DNA of 64,000 nt, taken from Amphiplicatus sp046296195 (GTDB lineage: Bacteria > Pseudomonadota > Alphaproteobacteria > Caulobacterales > Parvularculaceae). Of this stretch, positions 17,725 through 25,390 are shown in pieces. The notes under the pieces are model-generated. The model did not search any database, was not told the origin of the DNA, and saw only the letters and a list, made by a program, of their open reading frames with translations. Each line of letters begins with the position of its first letter. The first letter of the stretch is position 1. The stretch spans positions 12,242 through 76,241 of the forward strand of contig JBKBLR010000013.1 of assembly GCA_046296195.1 (NCBI GenBank), read 5' to 3'. The translations under genes were made by a program, and so were the position numbers.

Positions 17725-19149
17725 TCACCGGTCAGGCGCTTCCTCGAGCTCCAGCGTCCCGAGATCGAGCGAGATCGCGCTGTAATTCGCCTCGGCGATG
17801 CGCGCCTCGAGCGCGGCGAGATAGAAACGGATGCGGGCGTCGGCGGCGGTCTCCTCGCGGATGTTGACGAGGAAGAAATCGCTCGCCCCGCTGGCGAAGC
17901 GCTCACGCTCGGCGCGTTGCATGGTCTCTGATTGGTCAACCTCCTGGGCGGCGACGCCGACGAGCGTCGCTGACGTTTGAAGATCGAGCAGAATGTTCCT
18001 GAGGTCGATCTCGAGCCGCTCCTCGGCACGCCGCCGGCGCTGCTCGAGCGCTTCCATCTCCGCTTCGGCCCGGCGGAGCCGGCCTGCCGCCTCGCGGCGC
18101 TGGATCGGGACGCTGAATTTGAGCCCGATGACCGTATCCGTCGAATCGCGCGACGCGCCGCCCTCGGCGACGGCGCCGAAATCGGTCGAGACTTCGGCCA
18201 TTGCTTCAAGGCGCGGCAGGAGCGCGTTGCGGGTGAGCGCGATGCGTCGTTCGGCGCGCTGAAGGGCGACGCCGAGCGCGCGAAGATCGGGCCGCGCGGT
18301 GATGATCGTGGATAAATCGGCGGCGGCGCGCGCCGGCGGACGCGACGTCAGCATCTGCGCCGGCGGCAGCCTGCCGCGCGTCGGCGACGCCGGCTCACCG
18401 CCGGGCCCCCGGTAGTAGAAGGAAAGCTCGTTCGTCGCCGCGATGAAATCCCGCTCCGCCTCTGTCGCAAGGCGCTGGCGGCGGGCGATGTTCTGCAGGT
18501 TCTCGGTCAGGAAGATGCGCGCTCGCGCGCCGGCGCGCACCTGTTCCTCAAGCCCTGTTTGGCGGTCGCGTGCGATTTTCAGAAGTTCTTCATAGACGGC
18601 GAGCTGTCGGCCGGCGGCGACCCAGCGCCAATAGGCGGTGAGCGCTCGGTGCTGGACTCCAACTCGCGTCAGCAGGAGTTCAAGGTCGGCCTGTTCCACG
18701 GCGAGCGCAGCGTCATCAAGACGAAAGCGCCGCTCGTCGATGTCGCGGTCGCGCAGCAACGAAAAGACTGCGCCGACTTTCAGCTCGCCGCCGGCGTTCG
18801 TGAAACGGGCGTCCTCGTAGACCGGAAAGGATCCGTCCGAAATGCGATAGCCGCCATAAAGGCTGGCGCCGAGCGGTGCGATCTGCTGTCGCAGGCGCGC
18901 GCCGACTTCGCGGCCGTTGTAGAAGCCCGACGCATATTGCTTGCCCTCGCTTTCAAACACGAGGTCGAAGGCGCCGCGCGCCTCGAGCGCGCCGCTGACG
19001 ACGGCGCGGCGATTAGCAAAGCCTTCCAGGATTTCCGGAAAATGCGCGGCGGAGGACGAGAGAACCTCCTCCGGCGTCAAGGGCACCTGCGCCGTCGCCA
19101 CTTCCGCGAATAAGGCGGCGGCGACGGCTGACACCAATCGGCGATTCAT
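17725..19149 (-). CDS. TolC family outer membrane efflux protein
   Basis: 474 residues with a signal peptide (MNRRLVSAVAAALFAEVATAQ). The rest is the long-helix, duplicated pattern of outer membrane efflux proteins: coiled-coil stretches such as RLRRAEAEMEALEQRRRRAEER and a C-terminal repeat ending RIAEANYSAISLDLGTLE. It should form the trimeric outer membrane duct of a tripartite exporter. Its ATG overlaps the stop of the HlyD-type gene by four bases (ATGA on the minus strand at 19146-19149), so the ABC-HlyD-TolC genes form one coupled operon with this gene last. It is not specific enough to call TolC of a known system. Confidence 0.9.
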   Translation of the reverse strand: MNRRLVSAVAAALFAEVATAQVPLTPEEVLSSSAAHFPEILEGFANRRAVVSGALEARGAFDLVFESEGKQYASGFYNGREVGARLRQQIAPLGASLYGGYRISDGSFPVYEDARFTNAGGELKVGAVFSLLRDRDIDERRFRLDDAALAVEQADLELLLTRVGVQHRALTAYWRWVAAGRQLAVYEELLKIARDRQTGLEEQVRAGARARIFLTENLQNIARRQRLATEAERDFIAATNELSFYYRGPGGEPASPTRGRLPPAQMLTSRPPARAAADLSTIITARPDLRALGVALQRAERRIALTRNALLPRLEAMAEVSTDFGAVAEGGASRDSTDTVIGLKFSVPIQRREAAGRLRRAEAEMEALEQRRRRAEERLEIDLRNILLDLQTSATLVGVAAQEVDQSETMQRAERERFASGASDFFLVNIREETAADARIRFYLAALEARIAEANYSAISLDLGTLELEEAPDR

Positions 19150-20186
19150 GCGCCGGCTCCAAAGCCGTTGGCGGACGGCATCGAAGGGGGAAAATTGTTG
19201 AGCTGACGCCAGATTTCATAGCCGACCGACACGGTGTCGAGCAGAATCCAGCCGCGCGCGGTCGCGCCGAAGCGGATGAACTGCTCATCGGGCCACCGGC
19301 TTTCGGGATTGACGTCGTCAGGGCGCTCGACGAGCAGGACGCGGAACTTGCCTGTCGCATCCGCAGACGGATCGACGGCGACGACTTCCGCCGCAAAAGT
19401 GCCGACTGCGACCGACGGCCAGCCGCTGAATTGCACCGCCGGCCATCCCTCGAACTGGATTCGCGCCTTCGCGCCCGGCTTGACGAGCGCGACATCGCGG
19501 CCGTCGATATAGATCTCGGCAGCGCGCTCGATGCCTGTCGGCACGAACGACGCCACTTCCCTGCCGGCCTCGATGAAGGTGGCGGCGTCGCCGGCGTTGA
19601 CGCGCAGGATCACCCCGTCGCGCGGCGCGCGCACGATCTGCGCCGACTGGCGGGTGAGGTTGACTTCGGCGCGGTTGAGCTCGGCCTCGACCTCGGCCAC
19701 GCGTCCGCGCAGGTTCTGGACCGCGATCTGCGCCTGCTCGAACTCCCGGCGCGCGGCAAGACCCTTGCCATAGAGGTCCTGCATCCGCCGGAGATCGATC
19801 TCAGCGGTCGCCAACGCGGCGAGAGTCGCCTCCTTCTTCGCGATCACCTGCGCGCGCTCCGCCTCGAGGCGCTCGATCAGGCGGGGATCGTTGTCGGCGA
19901 TCTTCAGGATCGGGTCGCCGGCTTTGACGATGCTGCCGTCGCGCACATACCATTCATCGATGCGCCCCGAGACAAGCGCATTGATCTGCTGCAGCCGGTC
20001 ATTCGGGTTGAGCGCCGTGACGACGCCCGCCCCCGCCGTCGTCTGCACCCAGGGCATGAAAACCAGAAAGCCGATGACGGCCCCGACGCCGATCGTCAGC
20101 AGCGCGCCGACCGCGCGCATGATGCGCGGCGTCCTGATCGACTGCAGAGTCCTGAAGACAGGATAATGGTGGTCGAGATGCGCCAT
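19146..20186 (-). CDS. HlyD family periplasmic adaptor (membrane fusion) protein
   Basis: 346 residues. It has a short cytoplasmic N-terminus, one membrane helix (about 25-48: AVGALLTIGVGAVIGFLVFMPW), a biotinyl-lipoyl half-motif (ALVSGRIDEWYVRDGSIVKAGD), a helical hairpin (about 105-165), the second lipoyl half (IVRAPRDGVILRVNAGD) and a beta-barrel region. This is the standard membrane fusion protein order. Its hairpin is short, closer to RND/MacA-like or EmrA-like adaptors than to HlyD of haemolysin systems. It should bridge the inner membrane ABC protein (gene upstream, 3-base gap) and the TolC-like duct (gene downstream, 4-base overlap). Confidence 0.9.
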   Translation of the reverse strand: MAHLDHHYPVFRTLQSIRTPRIMRAVGALLTIGVGAVIGFLVFMPWVQTTAGAGVVTALNPNDRLQQINALVSGRIDEWYVRDGSIVKAGDPILKIADNDPRLIERLEAERAQVIAKKEATLAALATAEIDLRRMQDLYGKGLAARREFEQAQIAVQNLRGRVAEVEAELNRAEVNLTRQSAQIVRAPRDGVILRVNAGDAATFIEAGREVASFVPTGIERAAEIYIDGRDVALVKPGAKARIQFEGWPAVQFSGWPSVAVGTFAAEVVAVDPSADATGKFRVLLVERPDDVNPESRWPDEQFIRFGATARGWILLDTVSVGYEIWRQLNNFPPSMPSANGFGAGA

Positions 20187-20189
20187 GGC

Positions 20190-21983
20190 TCAGGCGCTCC
20201 CGATTACGGCGACGGGCTTGGACGGGCCGCCAGGCGCCGACTGCCGGCGCGGCTCATAGACGACGGCGTTGAAGGTATCGAACGAGGTGAAGACGTGCTG
20301 GCGGTGATGGTCGAGGTAGATGAAGGTGTTGCAGCCTATGTCGCGCTGGCGGCGCGTGAAGTAGATCACCGTGTTCGAGGTGTCGGCCTTGAGGTGCTGA
20401 AGAACCCGGATCATCGTCTCCTCGGGCACCAGATCGTAAAGCTGATTGAGAATGAGGACGCGCGGCTCGGCAAGGATCGCCGCAGCGAGCTTCAAGAGCA
20501 TCGTCTCGGTAATCGATAGCGGCCAGCCGGTGAGGTTGATCGGCGTGTCGAGTCCCTTCTCAAAGCGGGAGATGACTTGGTCGAGGCCGACGATGCGCAC
20601 TGCTTCGAGAACTTTGGCGGATGAAATGTCATCGCCCGCAAGCTGCAGGAATTCCCGGATCGTCATCGCGATGACGGTCGGCCGGTCGAGAAGAACGATC
20701 TGCTGGTGGAGCGCATGCGGTTCGGCTTCGACGATGTCGGAGCCGCCGACGGTGATGAGACCGCTGTCGGGATCCTGCTGGCGCTTGAGCAGCGTCGTCA
20801 CGAGGCGCTGCAGGCCGTGGGTCGAGGTCGCCGCCATCACGGTCGAGCCGCTCTCAATGCGGAAATTAAGCGTCACCGGCACGCCTCGCGCCTCGCCTTT
20901 CACTTCGCGAAACTCGAGCGCGGCGTCGGCGCACACAAAGGCGCTCTTGGCTGCGGGCGCTTCGAGCTCAACCTCGAAGAAGCGCGACAATTCCTCAAGC
21001 GCGCCGCAGAGATCGTAAAAATAGGCCATGTAAGGTCCAAGCTGCGCAATGCCGTAGAAGACGACGGACAGCACGAGTTCGGCCGCGACGAGCTGGCCGA
21101 GCGATAATTGCCCCTGAATCACGAGCCAGCCCCCAAGACCGAGGAGGACCGCGCTCGCGCCGGCGTAAATGACGAAGAAGCAGAGCGTCTGCGCAAAGTA
21201 GTGGCGGAAATGCCGGCGGTGCTCGTCGACATAGGCGCGAGTTTCCTGGTCCGTGCGCTCAAGCGCGTATTCGATGTGGCGCTCCGATTTGAAGAAGCCG
21301 TTCGACGCCGCGAGATTCTCGATCCACGCCGCAGTCAGGTGCTTCTGATGCGACAAGTCGATCGCGCTCTTGATCGCCGCCTTGCCCCAGAACAGCCAAA
21401 CCGCCCAGATCAGCGCGACGATGATCGCATTGAAGGCGAGAAACAGCGGGTGGTAGAATGAGACGAGAATAAAGCCGACGCCCGCCTGCAGGACGAGCGT
21501 GAACCCGCCGACGAGCAGCGCCGGCACCATCTTCTGCACGATGACGATGTCGAAATAGCGGTTGAAGAGCGGCCCTCGGTCCTCGTCGACGAAAAAAGGA
21601 TTGCGCGCATAGATGGCGCGCAGCGCGATCTCGGCGACCATGCGCGCGTAGAACCGCCGGCCGAAGATCTCCATCAGGTGAATGCGCAGGGCGTTGAGGA
21701 GCCCCGACATGAGAAGGAGAACGAAGAGCGTCCCGGACAGCACGACAAGCGGCGTCGCAAGCGCCGTGTTCGCAACATTGTTGATAAGCATCTGCACCGA
21801 GATCGGCGTCGCCAGCGACAGGAGGCTGATGCCGACGCCGTAGAGGATCGCAAGGACATAGAAGTCCCGCTCCGGCCCGAGGAGGCGGAAAAGGATGGCG
21901 AAAATCTTCGCGACCCTGAACTGGTCTGGTGCGCCGGCGGCCATAAGCTCACTATTCCCCGATAGGGTTACGCCGAGTTTCAC
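20190..21983 (-). CDS. ABC exporter-like protein with degenerate nucleotide-binding domain
   Basis: 597 residues counted from GTG 21983; an ATG at 21944 is a reasonable alternative start. Residues about 40-320 form an ABC type 1 exporter membrane domain with six helices. The C-terminal half has the length and layout of an ATPase domain, but its motifs are broken. Walker A (about 385-391) reads ATSTHGL, with no GxxGxGK and no Lys. The LSGGQ signature reads LSITE. Walker B ends VLILNQLY with Asn and Gln for Asp and Glu, and the switch His is replaced in YFTRRQ. Only the Q-loop Gln survives. ATP hydrolysis is not expected. The gene heads the ABC-HlyD-TolC operon, so the complex must be powered by a partner or serve another role. 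Confidence 0.88.
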   Translation of the reverse strand: MKLGVTLSGNSELMAAGAPDQFRVAKIFAILFRLLGPERDFYVLAILYGVGISLLSLATPISVQMLINNVANTALATPLVVLSGTLFVLLLMSGLLNALRIHLMEIFGRRFYARMVAEIALRAIYARNPFFVDEDRGPLFNRYFDIVIVQKMVPALLVGGFTLVLQAGVGFILVSFYHPLFLAFNAIIVALIWAVWLFWGKAAIKSAIDLSHQKHLTAAWIENLAASNGFFKSERHIEYALERTDQETRAYVDEHRRHFRHYFAQTLCFFVIYAGASAVLLGLGGWLVIQGQLSLGQLVAAELVLSVVFYGIAQLGPYMAYFYDLCGALEELSRFFEVELEAPAAKSAFVCADAALEFREVKGEARGVPVTLNFRIESGSTVMAATSTHGLQRLVTTLLKRQQDPDSGLITVGGSDIVEAEPHALHQQIVLLDRPTVIAMTIREFLQLAGDDISSAKVLEAVRIVGLDQVISRFEKGLDTPINLTGWPLSITETMLLKLAAAILAEPRVLILNQLYDLVPEETMIRVLQHLKADTSNTVIYFTRRQRDIGCNTFIYLDHHRQHVFTSFDTFNAVVYEPRRQSAPGGPSKPVAVIGSA

Positions 21984-22186
21984 CGCCGCGGATCAGAGCG
22001 CTCCCCGCCGGCGTTTACAACTCGTCAACCTTCGAGGGACCCGCGACCCCGACCAAAGGGCGATCCCGCGCCGGCATTTGGGGCCTCGCGCGTCCGCGTC
22101 AAGTCCCCAGTCAGGCGCCGCGCGCCCTGGCTCGCCAAACCCCGCGGTTCGTGGGATGAAATCCGGAGTCCGCCGGGAGACGCAGG

Positions 22187-23422
22187 ATGACGAATCAAAA
22201 ATCGCCGGACCGGCGGACGGTTCTGGCAGGCGCGGCCGCAGCGGCCGCCCTCGCCGCCTGCGAAAGGCCGGACGTGAAAAATGCCTCGAAACCTCAGACC
22301 GGGCCGTCAGTCGCCGTTATTGGCGCCGGCATGGCCGGGTCGGCGGCGGCGATGCACCTTGCGCGGCGCGGCGCGCGCGTAACGCTGTTCGACCAGTACG
22401 CCTATGGCCATGACCGCGGTTCGTCGCACGGTGCGACGCGTCTTTTCCGTATCGCGTATTTCGAACACCCGGATTATGTGCCGATCCTCCAGCGGGCGTT
22501 TTCGATGTGGAAGGCGCTGGAAGCCGAAGCGGGCGAGACCTTGTTCCACCAGACCGGCGTCCTCGAGGCAGGTCCGCCCGAAGGCGAATTCATGCGCGGG
22601 CTCGCCAAGGCGGTCTCCGACCATGACCTGCCCGTTCCGCAGCTCGGCGCGGCTGAGATCGCGCGCGACCACCCGCAGCTGAAGCTTCCGGCGCATTTCA
22701 TCGCCTATTTCGAACGTGAGGCGGGGTTCGTGATGGCGGGCAAGACAGTCCAGCACCAGATCAGGCTCGCCAGGGAAGCCGGGGCGAGCCTCAGCCCCGA
22801 AACCGCGGTGACGGGATGGAGGCCGGCGGCGAACGGCGTGATCGTCGAAACGGCGGCGGGCGCTGCGAAATTCGACCGCGTCGTCATCACCGCTGGCGCC
22901 TGGGCCAACGGGCTTCTCAACCTGCCCGCGGCGGACGTGAAGCCCTGGCCGCGCACGCTCTTCTGGCGTCGTCCGCAGACGGATGAGTTCGCCCTCGGCC
23001 GCTTTTCCTGCTTCGCGGTCGAGGAAGAGGACGGCCGCTTCTTCTACGGCTTTCCCGCAATCGACGCCGACGGCGTCAAGGTCGCCGAACACACGGGCGG
23101 CCAAGCGATCGCGCGGCCCGAGGACCGCGGCGACGAGCCCGAACCCGGCGAGAGCGAGGCGCTCGACGCATTCCTCGGCCAGCGCATTCCGGCCCTTGCG
23201 CGCCGGCCGGGAAAGTTCCAGCGCTGCCTTTACGAGGTCTCGCCTGACCATCACTTTCTCATCGACCGCCATCCGCTCTCCGACCGCGTCGTTTTTGCGG
23301 CGGGCCTTTCCGGACACGGGTTCAAGTTCTCGCCTGTTCTCGGCGAAGCGCTGAGCGTGATGGCGCTCGACGGCGAGACCCCGCCCCTGTTCCGCTTCCT
23401 GTCGCTCGATCGATTTGCTTGA
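22187..23422 (+). CDS. SolA-like FAD-dependent amine oxidase with Tat/lipobox N-terminus
   Basis: 411 residues. The N-terminus has a twin-arginine motif (DRRTVLAG, Arg9-Arg10), an alanine-rich core and a lipobox ending at Cys25, so export by Tat and lipid anchoring is predicted. The oxidase domain starts with FAD-binding VAVIGAGMAGSAAAMHLARRG; GSSHGATRLFRIAY and the Cys in RCLYEVSPDHHFLID (the covalent FAD site in this family) match monomeric sarcosine oxidase/N-methyltryptophan oxidase. These enzymes oxidatively demethylate N-methyl amino acids, releasing formaldehyde and hydrogen peroxide. Known relatives are cytoplasmic, so the export signal is unusual. It is divergent from the ABC operon and 57 bases upstream of prfC. 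Confidence 0.87.
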   Translation: MTNQKSPDRRTVLAGAAAAAALAACERPDVKNASKPQTGPSVAVIGAGMAGSAAAMHLARRGARVTLFDQYAYGHDRGSSHGATRLFRIAYFEHPDYVPILQRAFSMWKALEAEAGETLFHQTGVLEAGPPEGEFMRGLAKAVSDHDLPVPQLGAAEIARDHPQLKLPAHFIAYFEREAGFVMAGKTVQHQIRLAREAGASLSPETAVTGWRPAANGVIVETAAGAAKFDRVVITAGAWANGLLNLPAADVKPWPRTLFWRRPQTDEFALGRFSCFAVEEEDGRFFYGFPAIDADGVKVAEHTGGQAIARPEDRGDEPEPGESEALDAFLGQRIPALARRPGKFQRCLYEVSPDHHFLIDRHPLSDRVVFAAGLSGHGFKFSPVLGEALSVMALDGETPPLFRFLSLDRFA

Positions 23423-23479
23423 CGGCCGGGCCCAAACCCGCAAGAGAGCGCGGCCGCCTGACGACGCGCCCTCCCCCGC

Positions 23480-25045
23480 ATGACCACGACCTATCTTAAT
23501 CGCCGCACCTTCGCGATCATCTCGCACCCGGACGCCGGCAAGACGACGCTGACGGAAAAGCTGCTGCTTTTCAGCGGCGCGATCCGGCTCGCCGGCGAGG
23601 TGAAGGCGCGCGGCGACCGACGGCGCGCACGCTCCGACTGGCTCGCGATCGAACAGAAGCGCGGCATTTCAGTGACGACCTCGGCGATGACGTTCGAGCA
23701 CGCCGGCTGCGTCTTGAACCTCCTCGACACGCCGGGCCACGAGGATTTCTCGGAAGACACCTACAGGACGCTCACCGCCGTCGACAGCGCGGTGATGGTG
23801 ATCGACGCCGCGAAAGGCATCGAAAGCCAGACAAGGAAGCTCTTTGAAGTGTGCCGGCTGCGCGACATTCCGATCATAACCTTCATCAACAAGGTCGATC
23901 GCGAGGGGCGCGACCCTTTCGATCTCATCGACGAGATCGCCGACCAGCTCGCGCTCGATGTTTCCCCGCGTATCTGGCCGGTCGGAACCGGCGGGCGGTT
24001 CCGAGGCTGTTACGACCTCGCCGAGAACAGATTTCTGATCGACGGCGGGAGCGGCAAATATGAGAAGGCGGTTGAACTTTCGGGCCGCACCGATCCGGAA
24101 TTCGATCGCCTCGCCGGCGACGTCTCGGACGACGTTCGCGAGGCGATGGCGCTCGCCGAGGAAGGCTACGCGCCGTTCGACGTCGACAGCTACCGCCATG
24201 GCGCGTTGACGCCGATCTATTTCGGCAGCGCGCTGAAGGAGTTCTCGGTCGCCGAGCTTTTGCGCGACATCGCCCGCTTCGCGCCGCCGCCGCGCCCGCA
24301 ACAGGCGGGCGAGGCCGTCATTGCGCCGGACGCCGAAGACGTCGCCGGGTTCGTCTTCAAGGTGCAGGCGAACATGGACCCCAATCACCGCGACCGCATC
24401 GCCTTTGTGCGTTTGTGTTCGGGAGAGTTCCGGCGCGGGATGAAGCTGAAAGTGTCACGAACCGAGAAACTGATCGCGGTCAACAGCCCGATCTTCTTCC
24501 TCGCGCAGGAGCGCAATCTCGCCGAGGAGGCGGTCGCCGGCGATATCGTCGGCATTCCGAACCATGGCGCGCTCGGCGTCGGCGACACGCTGTCGGAGCG
24601 CGACGGGATCAGGTTCACCGGCCTTCCTGACTTCGCGCCGGAGATCATCCGTCGCGTCAGGCTCGATGACCCGATGAAGTCCAAGCAAATGAAGCGCGCG
24701 ATGACGGCGCTCGCCGAGGAAGGCGCGGCTCAGGTCTTCACGCCGACGATCGGCTCCGATTTCTATGTCGGCGTCGTCGGCGCGCTCCAGCTCGACGTGA
24801 TCGAGGAGCGGCTGAAAGCCGAATACGGCGTCGCCGCCGCAATGGAGAGCTGCGGCTTCGATGCGGTGAGGTGGATCGCCGGAGAGGCGGACGCGGTGAA
24901 GGCGTTCATCGCCCAGAACGGAACAGCGATCGCGCATGACCGCTACGGCTCGCCGGTCTTCCTTGCGCGCTCGGCATGGGAGGCCGGTTACGCCGAGCAG
25001 AAAAACCCGAGGGTCAAATTCCTGAAGACGCGCGAGCGGACCTGA
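23480..25045 (+). CDS. prfC: Peptide chain release factor 3 (RF3 GTPase)
   Basis: 521 residues, normal for RF3. GTPase motifs are intact: G1 SHPDAGKTTLTEKLL, G3 DTPGHEDFSEDTYRTL, G4 NKVDREG. The insert IEQKRGISVTTSAM corresponds to switch I. Domains II and III follow with the typical C-terminal PVFLARSAWEAGYAEQKNP. RF3 recycles RF1 and RF2 from the ribosome after termination. Note that the usual G1 Ala-His-X-Asp-X-Gly-Lys form varies little here. It may be co-transcribed with the oxidase upstream. Confidence 0.96.
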   Translation: MTTTYLNRRTFAIISHPDAGKTTLTEKLLLFSGAIRLAGEVKARGDRRRARSDWLAIEQKRGISVTTSAMTFEHAGCVLNLLDTPGHEDFSEDTYRTLTAVDSAVMVIDAAKGIESQTRKLFEVCRLRDIPIITFINKVDREGRDPFDLIDEIADQLALDVSPRIWPVGTGGRFRGCYDLAENRFLIDGGSGKYEKAVELSGRTDPEFDRLAGDVSDDVREAMALAEEGYAPFDVDSYRHGALTPIYFGSALKEFSVAELLRDIARFAPPPRPQQAGEAVIAPDAEDVAGFVFKVQANMDPNHRDRIAFVRLCSGEFRRGMKLKVSRTEKLIAVNSPIFFLAQERNLAEEAVAGDIVGIPNHGALGVGDTLSERDGIRFTGLPDFAPEIIRRVRLDDPMKSKQMKRAMTALAEEGAAQVFTPTIGSDFYVGVVGALQLDVIEERLKAEYGVAAAMESCGFDAVRWIAGEADAVKAFIAQNGTAIAHDRYGSPVFLARSAWEAGYAEQKNPRVKFLKTRERT

Positions 25046-25051
25046 CCCGCC

Positions 25052-25288
25052 TCACCGCGACGGCGCGACCGCAATGCGACCTTCGATGAGATGCTGGAGA
25101 TAGGCGTCGAAGGACAAAGTGAAACGGTTTTGTGTCGCGCAATTGCAAAGTCCGACGCCGGCTTCGCACGGATCAATGTCATAATCCCCGCGCGGCGCGA
25201 TGGCGGGGCCGCTTTCGGCTTTCGCCGCAATCGGATCCTTCAGGAAGGCGTGAACGCCCAATTGAACCGCCCCGTGATCGCCGCGCAT
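25052..25288 (-). CDS. Hypothetical small protein (78 aa)
   Basis: A 78-residue frame on the minus strand downstream of the penicillin-binding protein. Codon choice (mostly G or C in third positions) looks like that of neighbouring genes, and a GGGGAAG lies just before the ATG. Three cysteines occur in DPC and LCNC. No signal peptide, membrane segment or family is recognised. A plus-strand frame at 25091-25333 competes for the same bases; its codon choice looks less natural to me. The rest of the 345-base gap between prfC and the PBP stop holds nothing else I can name. Confidence 0.4.
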   Translation of the reverse strand: MRGDHGAVQLGVHAFLKDPIAAKAESGPAIAPRGDYDIDPCEAGVGLCNCATQNRFTLSFDAYLQHLIEGRIAVAPSR

Positions 25289-25390
25289 GACTTCCCCGTC
25301 GCAACGCTACGGTGGCTAACTATCGCCCTTTGAAGTTCATAATATGTTGAGGACGGGGCGAAACTGCGGCGTCCAGTTCTTTGAGCCTGG

